Positions 1 through 8,359 of a DNA stretch of 48,263 nucleotides are shown piece after piece. The notes beneath the pieces were generated by a model. That model searched no databases. It was not told the DNA's origin and saw only the letters and a list, made by a program, of their open reading frames with translations. Position numbers and translations under genes: made by a program. Origin of the DNA: an uncultured Bacteroidota bacterium (GTDB lineage Bacteria; Bacteroidota; Bacteroidia; Bacteroidales; F082); the NCBI GenBank assembly GCA_937912115.1, contig CALDOI010000105.1, positions 1 to 48,263 of the forward strand. Direction: 5' to 3'. Within the stretch, counting starts at the first letter, position 1, and each line of letters begins with the position of its first letter.

Positions 1-272
1 ATATTGATAATCTCCAATAGGCAATTGGAACTGCAATTAAAAATGCTATCAGTATTAACCAGAAGAATTCCTTATAGAGCAAAATCAGATTCAAGTCGAT
101 GGATACGACTATGATTTACATTATATTTATCATATGAAATTTCATCGCTTACATAGATGAGAATGAATATAAAGGCTGCAAGTCCGATTGTAAGTCCTAA
201 TATAACTAAGAAAGCATAAAACGGTCTCTTGGTTATATTTCTAAGTGCGCTAACGATATAATTTTTAAACAT
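1..272 (-). pseudogene. Remnant of FtsX/MacB-type ABC transporter permease with large internal deletion
   Basis: Reading from the ATG at 272, the first 60 or so residues are a typical FtsX-like permease start: a short cytoplasmic helix (MFKNYIVSALRNITKRPFYA), one transmembrane segment (FLVILGLTIGLAAFIFILIY) and the DKYN..HSRIHRLESDF stretch that opens the large periplasmic domain. The frame stops at 72-74. In another frame, from about 83 to the window edge, the sequence reads LYKEFFWLILIAFLIAVPIAYW, which is how the last transmembrane region of the same family looks. Roughly the middle 600 or more residues expected for the family are therefore missing, and the two ends are joined out of frame. 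It lies 28 bp after the ATPase gene, as in HlyD-ATPase-permease operons. The family assignment is firm. Whether the deletion is biological or an assembly collapse cannot be told from the sequence. Confidence 0.75.
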
Positions 273-300
273 GATAATCTTTATTAAAACTGAAAAGAAG

Positions 301-981
301 TTATTGCTTATTAAAATTCTCTGAAAGAATTTCGCCATCAAGCAGATGAATAACACGATTACTAAAACTCGCATCGCGTTGCGAATGAGTTACCATAATT
401 ATTGTTGTGCCAGCTTGATTTAAATTACTCAAGAGGTTCATTACTTCATCGCCATGTGATGAGTCAAGATTTCCTGTTGGCTCATCGGCAAGAATAAATT
501 TAGGATCGGATACTACTGCCCGTGCAATTGCAACTCTTGGCTGCTGACCTCCGGATAATTAATTGGGATAGTGCTTTTTACGATGGCTCATTTGCATCTT
601 TTCAAGGGCTTCTTCAACTCGTGTTCTTCTTTCTTTTGCGCTTAGTCCAAGATATATTAATGGCAACTCAACATTCTCGAATACTGTAAACTGATCGATA
701 AGATTGAAATTTTGAAAAACAAATCCTATATTTCTTTTTCTCAATCGTGCTCGTTGTCGTTCGTTAAATCCGGCAACATCTTCCTCAAAAAAATTAAACT
801 CTCCCGATGTTGGTGTATCCAATAATCCAAGAATATTTAGCAATGTTGATTTACCACAACCCGAGGGTCCCATTATTGCAACAAATTCTCCCTGATTTAT
901 ATTGAGGTTTACCTTATTTAACGCAGTGGTTTCAACTTCTTCTGCTCTAAAAATACGAGTTAATTCTCTGGTCTGTATCAT
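301..981 (-). pseudogene. MacB/LolD-type ABC transporter ATPase interrupted by a stop codon
   Basis: This would be the ATP-hydrolysing subunit of an inner-membrane export or lipoprotein-release ABC transporter. The frame from the ATG at 981 shows Walker A (GPSGCGKST), the Q-loop (FVFQNFNLIDQFTVFENV) and then HYPN, followed by TAA at 559-561. The same frame continues without a break as [17 protein letters not shown] (Walker B, D-loop), VTHSQ (H-loop) and a natural end at 301-303. The family consensus at the stop is Gln in NQLSGGQQ, so a single CAA to TAA change explains the break. Total length would be 226 codons, normal for the family. The gene starts 18 bp after the adaptor gene. A sequencing error is possible, but the neighbouring permease is also broken, which favours real decay. 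Confidence 0.85.
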
Positions 982-999
982 GTTTCTGAGTATTTCAGA

Positions 1000-2253
1000 T
1001 TACTTAAATATTAATTTTTCTTTATTGCCGAAGTTGTCATATGATGAAATAACTACTTTTTCACCAGGCTGTAATCCTTCGCTTATTTCATAAAAATTCG
1101 TATTCTGGCGATTTATGCGAATAGTACGCTTATGGGCAAATTCTTCTGAGGGGTCCAATACATAAATCCAACTACCTCCTGTTTCCTGGAAAAAGCTTCC
1201 ACGCTTTATAATAATTGCATCGGTTTCTCCGCTAAAAGTTAATCTAACCTGTACTGTTTGGCCTCTCTTAATACCCTCAGGTTCAATATTATCATTAAAA
1301 AATAAGTCAACTTTAAATGAACCATTCGAAACATCTGTATATATTTTATCTATATAAAGATTATAAGTTTTGCCTGCGTAGCTAAATTGAGCCTCTTGCC
1401 CAACAAAAACTCTGGACACATATCGCTCATCTATCCTTGCTTCAAGTCGATAGCCGTCCAGCAAATCAATTTGGCCAAGATGTTCGCCTACGGATTTTGT
1501 TTGTCCAATTTCAAGATTGAAGGAAGATAACTTACCGGCAGCTGGTGCTTTAACATAAGCATTATTGATATTCTTACGCAGCAATCTCATATTTTCTCTC
1601 ATCCTGCTTAAGGAAGTTTCAATATCCCGTTTCTGTGCTTCACGTGCTATAGAATCAAGTTTTTGTAATTCAAGCGATATTTGTAATTGCTTAACGGTAA
1701 ATGCAAACTCACGCTCTGCATCTTCAAATTCTTTATCTGCTATTACTAACTTATCATGGAGGGTTACCTTTCGATCAAAATCACGCTCAGATAAGTCAAT
1801 ACGGTACTCAAGTTCAACTATCTCCTTTTGACGGATATATTTATTTTGCTCAAGCGATAGCTTTGTGTTTTGGAGGTTGTTCATTTCAGCCAACATCCGA
1901 GTTTCCTGCTCCATATAACTTAACTCCATGGCCGTATTGAGTAGTTTGAGGAGTGTATCTCCTTTTTTTACCATGTCACCGTCCTCGGCAAATATTGCCT
2001 CTACTACACCTCCTTGAATCGCATCAATGTAAAATGTAGTTTTAGGGAATACAATACCATCTATTGGAATAAACTCCTGAAACTTATCCTGTTTAACTGT
2101 TGCTATTGTTAACTGGTTACGGTCAACATATAATCTCGATGATTTATCACGTAAAAAAATCAGGTAAAAAATAAGAAATACAAAGGCTGTTATTGAAACA
2201 ATTGTAACTATTTTTCGAGTCGTCCATTTCTTTTTCTCGATAATCCTATCCAT
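1000..2253 (-). CDS. HlyD/MacA-type periplasmic adaptor (membrane fusion) protein
   Basis: This is a 417-residue periplasmic adaptor that would link an inner-membrane ABC exporter to an outer-membrane channel. It has a charged N-terminus, one transmembrane anchor (about residues 15-33), a first biotinyl-lipoyl half (IQGGVVEAIFAEDGDMVKKGD), a long helical hairpin (about 110-225, rich in Glu, Lys and Arg), the second lipoyl half (YVKAPAAGKLSSFNLEIGQ), a beta-barrel region and a membrane-proximal domain ending EGLQPGEKVVIS. It is the first gene of an operon with the ATPase and permease genes, both of which are broken. The adaptor itself is intact and may be orphaned. Substrate is unknown. The start at 2253 gives a normal N-terminus. 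Confidence 0.9.
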   Translation of the reverse strand: MDRIIEKKKWTTRKIVTIVSITAFVFLIFYLIFLRDKSSRLYVDRNQLTIATVKQDKFQEFIPIDGIVFPKTTFYIDAIQGGVVEAIFAEDGDMVKKGDTLLKLLNTAMELSYMEQETRMLAEMNNLQNTKLSLEQNKYIRQKEIVELEYRIDLSERDFDRKVTLHDKLVIADKEFEDAEREFAFTVKQLQISLELQKLDSIAREAQKRDIETSLSRMRENMRLLRKNINNAYVKAPAAGKLSSFNLEIGQTKSVGEHLGQIDLLDGYRLEARIDERYVSRVFVGQEAQFSYAGKTYNLYIDKIYTDVSNGSFKVDLFFNDNIEPEGIKRGQTVQVRLTFSGETDAIIIKRGSFFQETGGSWIYVLDPSEEFAHKRTIRINRQNTNFYEISEGLQPGEKVVISSYDNFGNKEKLIFK

Positions 2254-2379
2254 ATTGTTGAAATTTGTAAATCCTATCTTCTAATATTGTGCCATCAATA
2301 CTTATGATCTGGGAACTAGTCGTTTAGTTTTTTAAGGAAAATTAACATTATATAATATGTCCGATTGTGAACAGTTTCT

Positions 2380-2395
2380 TGTACATAATTGTACA
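2380..2395. promoter_or_regulatory. Paired TGTACA boxes, possible operator
   Basis: In the 232 bp between the divergent adaptor gene and the hydrolase gene, two copies of the self-complementary hexamer TGTACA lie 4 bp apart (TGTACATAATTGTACA). Symmetric pairs like this are typical of dimer-binding sites, but no cognate regulator is visible nearby. Confidence 0.25.
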
Positions 2396-2458
2396 TAGTG
2401 TTTTATAATTGAACACATTACAATAAAAAGTAAATTAACCAAATATCATATTAAATAT

Positions 2459-2466
2459 TACTTTTG
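2459..2466 (+). promoter_or_regulatory. Bacteroidetes-type -7 promoter box for the downstream hydrolase
   Basis: TACTTTTG matches the TAnnTTTG -7 consensus exactly and lies 19 bp before the ATG at 2486, implying a short leader. I do not see a clear TTTG -33 box. Confidence 0.5.
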
Positions 2467-2485
2467 GCGGCTTAAAAATAAACTC

Positions 2486-3571
2486 ATGAAAATAGTACTG
2501 ATAATAGTGGCAATTATAATTTTCATAGTTATTGCCATAAGATTATATATAAGTATGCATCCTGTTTTTGGTGGTAAACCAAGTGGTTCGGAAATGGAGC
2601 GTATTCTAAATTCACCAAACTATGTGGATGGCCATTTTGTAAATATGGAACCAACAGTTGTAATGGCTAATGATAGTTCAATGTTAAGTACGATGTGGGA
2701 ATGGATAAAGGGACCTGAGAATGGTAAACCTGATAGCATTGTTACTAAATCTTTTAGCATTGATAAATTTATGTTAGATGGTGATAGCTCATTTAAAATA
2801 ATTTGGTTTGGTCATTCGAGTGCAATGATAAAAATGAATAACAGTGTTATACTGATAGATCCTGTTTTCAGTAAATATGCTTCTCCTGTACCTTTTACCA
2901 ATGGCAGTTTTAATTTCACAAATACAATTGATATTGAGGAACTTCCTTCAATTGATGTATTGTTGATTTCACACGATCATTATGATCATTTGGATATGAA
3001 GAGTATTCAGGAATTGGATAGAAAAGTAACTTCGTACTATGTGCCATTGGGTATGGAAGCTCATCTTGTAAAATGGGGAGTCGATCCCAATAAAATTACC
3101 ATTGCCGATTGGTGGGATGAGTTTGAAGTTAATGATAATTTAATGCTTGCTGCGACTCCCGCCAGGCATTTTTCGGGGAGAGGAACAATACGAAATTCAA
3201 CCCTGTGGTGTTCATGGGTGATGAAAAGTCCATCAGGTAGTATCTTTTTCGGTGCTGATTCGGGGTATGGAAAGCATTTTAGTATGATTGGTGAAAAATA
3301 CGGACCATTTAAATTAACAATGATTGAATGTGGTCAGTATAATGATAAATGGCCAACTATTCATGCTATGCCTGAGCAATCGGTTCAAGCACATATAGAT
3401 GTTAAAGGCGAAAAGATGATGGCTATTCATTGGAGTAAATTTCAATTGGCTTTGCATTCATGGACTGAACCTATTGAAAGGGCAAGAGCTGAGGCGAAAT
3501 TTAAAGAAGTTGAACTAATCGAACCGATTATTGGGGATGTTTTCGAAATTGATATAAAGAAAAATCGCTAA
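2486..3571 (+). CDS. Membrane-anchored metallo-beta-lactamase-fold hydrolase (NAPE-PLD/UlaG-like)
   Basis: This is a 361-residue zinc hydrolase with an N-terminal membrane anchor (about residues 2-22). The metallo-beta-lactamase core begins near IIWFGHSSAMIKMNN, carries the metal-binding motif HDHYDH at residues 163-168, and has later ligands in ARHFSGRG, FFGADSGYG and AIHWSKF. The order and the WFGHSS opening resemble the N-acyl-phosphatidylethanolamine phospholipase D / UlaG branch rather than true beta-lactamases, so a phospholipid or other phosphoester substrate is likely but unproven. The N-terminus and anchor suggest it works at the outer face of the inner membrane. Its stop codon overlaps the stop of the convergent lipoprotein gene by 4 bp. 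Confidence 0.85.
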   Translation: MKIVLIIVAIIIFIVIAIRLYISMHPVFGGKPSGSEMERILNSPNYVDGHFVNMEPTVVMANDSSMLSTMWEWIKGPENGKPDSIVTKSFSIDKFMLDGDSSFKIIWFGHSSAMIKMNNSVILIDPVFSKYASPVPFTNGSFNFTNTIDIEELPSIDVLLISHDHYDHLDMKSIQELDRKVTSYYVPLGMEAHLVKWGVDPNKITIADWWDEFEVNDNLMLAATPARHFSGRGTIRNSTLWCSWVMKSPSGSIFFGADSGYGKHFSMIGEKYGPFKLTMIECGQYNDKWPTIHAMPEQSVQAHIDVKGEKMMAIHWSKFQLALHSWTEPIERARAEAKFKEVELIEPIIGDVFEIDIKKNR

Positions 3572-5217
3572 TAATTTCCATCAAAATCGCGCCAGGCAAT
3601 TACATCGATATATACCGTATCGGCAAACCCATAAAAAATAACATGATCCTCGATATCATCACCATATTGGTTGGTTTCAACAGTACTCCAATTACCTCGG
3701 GTTATTTTATATTCAACTGCAGGGCCTTTAGCAGGAAAAGTAATATATGGTCTTCCATCTGGCAACCTACTAAATATTAGTTTTTTGTCTCCCGGATTCC
3801 ATCCATTAAAATCGGGTGCTAAATACAGATGATCTTTAGATGGAGTATTCGTAGGTAATTTGTTAATTACCAAGGTAATATTATCTAATTTGAATTTAGG
3901 TTTGTCTTTCCAATTAGCAACATTTACTACTAATGTATCAAAATCGTTATAATTATAATAGAAGTTTGGTATTTCTTCACCATAAGTACCAACCTCTGAT
4001 GTTTCCCAAGATCCTCTGGTAACTTTACAAGCTAAATCACCAAACTCTCGGGGTAAACTCACATAATATTGCCCTTTATCATTAAGCCGGAATTTGTGAC
4101 GTAGTCTTCCCGGATTCCATCCATTAAAATTACCAGTCAGATAGAACTTTGCATCGCTGGGTGTTGATTTGGGTATGCTATCCAGAATTATGATTATCTC
4201 ATTATCAGTTGATGACTCAATATCTTTCCATCCTTTTATTTCAACATATACTGTATCTTCATTTTGAAGATTGAGGCTCCGATTTTCAATATCATTACCA
4301 CTCCTGTCAACTTCAACGCTTCCCCATTCTCCACGTGTAATTTTATAATCCAAAGTAGTTTCTTTTCGAGGAACAGGATAGAACCATTGTCCATTTTTAT
4401 TTTGTTGAAATTGGTAGTTTTTGTCCCCAGCCGACCATGAGTTTATATTGCATGCTAAAAATAATCCATCATCTAAAAAGGTATTATTTGGTAGCTTTTT
4501 TATAATAATTACAACCCTGTTCGATTTAGTTTCCGGGATATCAGTCCAGCCCTTAACATCGAGGTATATTGTATCTTTACTGCCAAATTTTAATGTGCGA
4601 ATTGGTATTTCATTTCCATATTCATCTGATTCAGAAGTCGATAAATTACCTCTTGTAATTTTATAATCAATTGTGTTTACTCCAGGTGGCCGGTCGATGG
4701 TGAGCAACAGGTCGCCAGAAATTGTTTTTTCAAAAATTGAAGCATTATCCGGATCCCAAGAATTTGCATTGCTGGCCAGGGCTATTAAATCATCAATGGG
4801 TGTGTTTTCCGGAATATTATCAATTTTCAAGGTGAGCTTTGGACAATCAATAGGGTCGAGGCCGGTCCAACTTTCAATTTTGCATATAATAGTATCATTG
4901 AATGCAGTTTCCAATAATCTGTTCTCAATTTCTTCTCCACAAATGTCCTTTTCAACTGTATTCCAATCACCGCGAGTAAATTTGAAAAATACTGTCCCAA
5001 AACCCGGAGGTAGTGTGTAGTAATAATTACTATCCTTTGACATTTGCAATACATATAATTCTTCTCCCGGATCCCAGTTGTTGAAATTTCCAGTTATATA
5101 AATGGGTTGGCCTGGGGGTGTGTTGCCAGGTATGCTATCAACCTTAATTACAACCCTTTTGCAGGATGTGGATGCCAATAAAAACGTGGCCAACAATATT
5201 AATATTAAGGTTCTCAT
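3568..5217 (-). CDS. Lipoprotein with five tandem CBM48-like repeats
   Basis: This is an exported lipoprotein of 549 residues from the ATG at 5217, which starts MRTLILILLATFLLAS with a lipobox ending at Cys (STSC). That ATG overlaps the TGA of the regulator gene in an ATGA arrangement, so it is preferred over the in-frame ATG at 5229. After the signal come five repeats of about 105 residues. Each shows an opening with NTP, a xLxxNFNxWDPG-like turn, a KxTRGxWxTVE motif, a short (Y/C)GxEIxxR segment and a xDTxxxxxxxW ending. The NFNxWDPG turn resembles the CBM48/AMPK glycogen-binding fold, so a glycan-binding role is plausible but not shown. It is the third gene of a kinase-regulator operon, so it may be a sensor accessory or an output of that pair. 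Confidence 0.75.
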   Translation of the reverse strand: MRTLILILLATFLLASTSCKRVVIKVDSIPGNTPPGQPIYITGNFNNWDPGEELYVLQMSKDSNYYYTLPPGFGTVFFKFTRGDWNTVEKDICGEEIENRLLETAFNDTIICKIESWTGLDPIDCPKLTLKIDNIPENTPIDDLIALASNANSWDPDNASIFEKTISGDLLLTIDRPPGVNTIDYKITRGNLSTSESDEYGNEIPIRTLKFGSKDTIYLDVKGWTDIPETKSNRVVIIIKKLPNNTFLDDGLFLACNINSWSAGDKNYQFQQNKNGQWFYPVPRKETTLDYKITRGEWGSVEVDRSGNDIENRSLNLQNEDTVYVEIKGWKDIESSTDNEIIIILDSIPKSTPSDAKFYLTGNFNGWNPGRLRHKFRLNDKGQYYVSLPREFGDLACKVTRGSWETSEVGTYGEEIPNFYYNYNDFDTLVVNVANWKDKPKFKLDNITLVINKLPTNTPSKDHLYLAPDFNGWNPGDKKLIFSRLPDGRPYITFPAKGPAVEYKITRGNWSTVETNQYGDDIEDHVIFYGFADTVYIDVIAWRDFDGNY

Positions 5218-6011
5218 TTGTCTATCCATTTTAAAAAGTCGGGAACCTTAATGCGGCTAATCAATACATGGTCTGATGTAACGGGTTCTAATTCTATGTG
5301 TAATCTGCTATTGAAATATTTATTTATTTTTTTAATTGAGTCAATATGGATAATGAAACTTCTGTTAATTCTATGAAAATGATCGGGATTAATTTCTGTT
5401 GTAATTTGCTCAAGTGGGTAATCAATTATATACCGCTTATTATTACGAGTAACAATTAATGTAACATTGTCTTCTGACTTGAAATAGGCAATATCTTTAA
5501 TGGAAATGTGTAGAATTTGATCCCCAATTTTTACGATAAATCGTGATTTAAAACTTGGCTTATTAAGTTTAAACAGTTGCTCAATTTGATCTAAGCTTAT
5601 TGGTTGCCTTTTATTTCCATATTTATCTTCAAGAGAAAGGTACTTCTTGATAGCATCGTTTAGTTCGTTTAATTTTAGTGGCTTAAGTAAATAGTCAATA
5701 CTGTTTACCTTAAATGCTTTTATTGCAAACTCATTAAATGCTGTGGTAAAAATTACTGGAGTAGTCGAATTAATATGATTAAATATTTCAAAACTCATTC
5801 CATCCGACAGTTGGATGTCAAAAAACATTAAATCCGGATTCGGATTATTATTGATCCAACTGATTGCATCTTCAATGTTGTCGATAAATTCTAAAATCTT
5901 AACATCATAATCACATAGGGCTAGTAACCTTTTAATCTCTTTTTGAGCATGAATTTCATCCTCAACAATCAAAACATTTAACTGTGCTGTACTACCTTTA
6001 TGATTTTTCAT
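5214..6011 (-). CDS. LytTR-family response regulator
   Basis: This is a transcription factor activated by phosphorylation. The receiver domain (about residues 12-125) has the acidic pair in VEDE, the phospho-acceptor Asp in FFDIQLSDG (about residue 65) and the conserved Lys in YLLKPL (about 110). The C-terminal LytTR DNA-binding domain (about 155-262) carries IAYFKSEDN and FHRINRSFIIH, both hallmarks of the AgrA/AlgR/LytR type. I chose the ATG at 6011; the frame also has a TTG at 6023 that would overlap the kinase stop, so coupling from that TTG is an alternative. The partner kinase is immediately upstream and the lipoprotein gene overlaps its end by 4 bp. Confidence 0.92.
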   Translation of the reverse strand: MKNHKGSTAQLNVLIVEDEIHAQKEIKRLLALCDYDVKILEFIDNIEDAISWINNNPNPDLMFFDIQLSDGMSFEIFNHINSTTPVIFTTAFNEFAIKAFKVNSIDYLLKPLKLNELNDAIKKYLSLEDKYGNKRQPISLDQIEQLFKLNKPSFKSRFIVKIGDQILHISIKDIAYFKSEDNVTLIVTRNNKRYIIDYPLEQITTEINPDHFHRINRSFIIHIDSIKKINKYFNSRLHIELEPVTSDHVLISRIKVPDFLKWIDK

Positions 6012-6019
6012 ATTAAAAT

Positions 6020-7069
6020 TCAAATTAACGGTATTTTTACACTAAACTCTGAATCAGTATGTGAAACTTCTACAGTTCTATTTGTTAAAAACTCATACCT
6101 GCTTATTATATTTTTTAATCCAAGTTCGCTGCTATATTCTTTTGTTCGTTTAGGCTGAAGATTGTTTCTAACTTCAATAGTATTTTCAGAGATCAAAATT
6201 CTAATGGTCAATGGCTGCTTTTTTGAAATTACATTATGCTTAATAGCATTCTCAACAAGCAATTGTAATGTTAGCGGAGCGATTTTTTTATCATCATTAT
6301 TATTTTCATTAACCATTATAACTTCCAGGTTCTTGTCAAATCTAAGCTTTGATAGCTCTATAAACGAGTTAGCAAAATCCAATTCCTTTGTGATCACAAT
6401 TAGCTCTTTATCACGATTTTCAAGAATATATCTATACACATCCGATAACTCTCTGATAAATAACCCGGCTTTATCCTGATTTTCATAAACAAGCGATGAA
6501 AGTGTATTAAGACTATTGAATAGAAAATGAGGATTTAATTGTGATCGTAACGACTCAAATTTGAATTCGGCATTTTCTTTTTTAAATCTCTCAAGTTCGG
6601 CTAAACTATTTCTCCATCTATTCAGAAGAAATAATATTAAACCAAAAGTTGTATAGATTAGGATTATGAAGATAATATAGCCGATGATAATTAATTCATC
6701 AAATAAGCTTATATAATCATTAAAACCAAAAAATAGGGCAATAATCAGGCGAAGCCCATACACAATAACTAAAGTAACTACACTGTTGATTATTAACTGC
6801 CCTATAAACCTTAATATCGGTTTACTTTCCCAATTATAATTGCTGCTTAACTTTTTATTGATCCAAAAAAGAGATTCAAAAACTGCATATGTAACAGCAA
6901 TCGTTCCTATGTAATTTGATATTGGCTGAAACAGGCTGTATTGCTTATAGATTAATCCAAATATAACATCAAGTATGAAATTAAGGATAATACCCAAAAA
7001 TAATCCGTAACCATAACGTAACCAGCGGTTAATATTGTACTTGTAATTAATCGACAAAGATGTAGACAT
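6020..7069 (-). CDS. LytS/YehU-type sensor histidine kinase
   Basis: This is a membrane histidine kinase of 349 residues. Four hydrophobic segments fill about residues 15-155. A short coiled linker (LAELERFKKENAEFKFESL) leads into the His_kinase (PF06580-type) motif SLRSQLNPHFLFNSLN, with the phospho-His at about 181. The ATP-binding part is reduced, with LLVENAIKHN as the N-box. No extracytoplasmic sensor domain is visible, so it probably senses through the membrane segments. The start at ATG 7069 is preferred over an upstream TTG at 7123 because a -7 box lies between them. The cognate regulator follows directly. Confidence 0.92.
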   Translation of the reverse strand: MSTSLSINYKYNINRWLRYGYGLFLGIILNFILDVIFGLIYKQYSLFQPISNYIGTIAVTYAVFESLFWINKKLSSNYNWESKPILRFIGQLIINSVVTLVIVYGLRLIIALFFGFNDYISLFDELIIIGYIIFIILIYTTFGLILFLLNRWRNSLAELERFKKENAEFKFESLRSQLNPHFLFNSLNTLSSLVYENQDKAGLFIRELSDVYRYILENRDKELIVITKELDFANSFIELSKLRFDKNLEVIMVNENNNDDKKIAPLTLQLLVENAIKHNVISKKQPLTIRILISENTIEVRNNLQPKRTKEYSSELGLKNIISRYEFLTNRTVEVSHTDSEFSVKIPLI

Positions 7070-7089
7070 ACATATATGTGTGAAGTAAA

Positions 7090-7124
7090 CAAAGGTACAC
7101 AAACTGAGGGAAAGTATTATCAAA
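7090..7124 (-). promoter_or_regulatory. Promoter of the LytS/LytTR operon
   Basis: On the minus strand TACCTTTG (7090-7097) matches the TAnnTTTG -7 consensus. A TTTG (7121-7124) lies 23 bp upstream, slightly further than usual for the -33 box. The expected transcript start falls just before the ATG at 7069, which argues against translation from the TTG at 7123. Confidence 0.5.
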
Positions 7125-7190
7125 TTAAAGGTTTAAACCCTTCAATTTCATTGCAGATAGTTTTTTTCTATAAACCTAATTGATACATCT

Positions 7191-7249
7191 AGTCCGAAGC
7201 TTTAAGCTTGAAGTCCGAAGAAATTCTTCTAGCCTCCGACTTCGGACTT
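7191..7249. repeat. Nested inverted repeat between operons
   Basis: AAGTCCGAAG (7211-7220) is the perfect reverse complement of CTTCGGACTT (7240-7249), and inside it GAAGAA and TTCTTC form a second arm pair around one base. A further AGTCCGAAG sits at 7191-7199. It lies after the end of the small secreted protein gene and upstream of the kinase promoter. It could fold in RNA, but there is no clear T-tract, so terminator function is uncertain. The AGTCCGAAG word also occurs in the nearby heptamer array. Confidence 0.5.
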
Positions 7250-7371
7250 ACGACCGTTAGAAACTATATTTGGTGAATTATATTTACTTTTTAAACCTAT
7301 GTGTTTTCAATGCTTAGATGTTTTTTTATTTCAAAGAACGCTGATTGAAATGATAAACAATTAATATTCTA

Positions 7372-7749
7372 TTACTTCTTTGCGAAAGCAATATTTTCAT
7401 TATTGAAATCAATTTCTTTTGAATATACAACTTGATTTTTCCGCAATATTTCAAATACATATTTCCCTTCAGGATAATTAGCAAGATCGAATTTCAGATC
7501 GACGATTTCTTCTTTTTTAACACGAGTTTGATGAATGATTTCGTTATTGTCCCAAACTCTAATTTTAACTACTTCATTGGGTAACTTGGCAATTTTCACA
7601 TCTACAAATGAGCCATCTTTATCAATTATGGCGGCTCTTAGGTCTTTTGTTACATAGCAACAGGAATCGTTGGCTGATGACTGTGGAAATTGCGCAAATG
7701 AAAATGTTGCAAGAACTAAAAGTGTTAATGATAATGCTATTGTTTTCAT
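7372..7749 (-). CDS. Small secreted protein of unknown function (Ig-like fold likely)
   Basis: This is a 125-residue protein with a signal peptide (MKTIALSLTLLVLATFSFA, cleavage before QFPQS). The mature part is short and beta-rich. It resembles the single Ig-like domains of small Bacteroidetes periplasmic proteins (DUF3244-like), with a pattern of VKIRVWDNN, a central FDLANYPEGKYVFEI strand-turn motif, and IDF near the end. A Cys pair (CC) follows shortly after the cleavage site. It appears to be a single-gene transcript. I do not recognise a specific function. Confidence 0.7.
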   Translation of the reverse strand: MKTIALSLTLLVLATFSFAQFPQSSANDSCCYVTKDLRAAIIDKDGSFVDVKIAKLPNEVVKIRVWDNNEIIHQTRVKKEEIVDLKFDLANYPEGKYVFEILRKNQVVYSKEIDFNNENIAFAKK

Positions 7750-7823
7750 GATTATGTTTTTTTAGTTTTAAAATATAAGGCAAAACTATATCAACAATAG
7801 GGGTGGGGAAAGGGAAATGCTGT

Positions 7824-7899
7824 GAACTTAAGAATTGGCAATGTGAAGTTAAGAGTTGGAAGATCGAAGTCCGAAGTCAGAAGATCGAGTAGGAAGTCA
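7824..7899 (-). repeat. Heptamer tandem repeat array, consensus GAAGTCN
   Basis: From 7824 the plus strand splits into consecutive 7-base units in register: GAACTTA, AGAATTG, GCAATGT, GAAGTTA, AGAGTTG, GAAGATC, GAAGTCC, GAAGTCA, GAAGATC, then a 6-base unit GAGTAG and GAAGTCA. It fills the gap between the small secreted protein gene and the DksA-like gene and has no coding sense. Confidence 0.75.
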
Positions 7900-7942
7900 G
7901 AGGTTTGGAGCCTGATTATCCATTTAACCAATGACCAATTAT

Positions 7943-8272
7943 CTAACGTGCACAAACAATACAAATAGATCCTGGCATTAATAATAATCTTTGTATAGGG
8001 ATAGGTATGCCACATTGAATGCAAGTGCCAAAATCATCATCATCAATTCTTTCCAAAGAGATATTAATCTTATTTAGTTTGTCGTTAGACTTTCTCAGAG
8101 CCTCCTGATTAATACTCTTGTTAACAATAGCATCCATTCGGCTTACACGACCAATGGCATCATCGGGTTCGATTGGTTTAGTTAGTTCTTTTAACTCATC
8201 TAAACGTAAAATAAGTTTAGATTTTTCCTTTTCCAGGTACATCTTTATTTGACTTCTGTGAGCTTGATCCAT
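7943..8272 (-). CDS. DksA/TraR-family C4 zinc-finger protein
   Basis: This is a 109-residue protein with an N-terminal coiled-coil (about residues 1-75, with KEKSKLILRLDELKEL and EALRKSNDKLNKINISLERI) and a C-terminal zinc finger: CIQC, then CIVC, with IP..RLLLMPGSICI between, as in the DksA/TraR family. These proteins insert into the RNA polymerase secondary channel and tune transcription, often with ppGpp. The DDDFGTC segment before the finger is typical of the small family members. It looks complete. It is separated by 87 bp from the upstream methyltransferase gene, so it may have its own promoter. Confidence 0.9.
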   Translation of the reverse strand: MDQAHRSQIKMYLEKEKSKLILRLDELKELTKPIEPDDAIGRVSRMDAIVNKSINQEALRKSNDKLNKINISLERIDDDDFGTCIQCGIPIPIQRLLLMPGSICIVCAR

Positions 8273-8359
8273 ATTAACATCATAAAATGCAAATAAAGAA
8301 AAAAAATATGAAGTTCTTAGTATTAAGATGACTATTTAGCTGTATAGAGTTTTATTTAA

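Noticed and set aside
559-561. Possible recoding of TAA as Gln in the ATPase gene
   Set aside because: TAA ends most other genes here in the normal way, so a mutation or error is more likely than a changed code.
2279-2295. A sigma-54-like TGGCAC element on the minus strand before the adaptor gene
   Set aside because: The -24 GG is present, but the base pair expected to be GC at -12 reads GA, so the promoter match fails.
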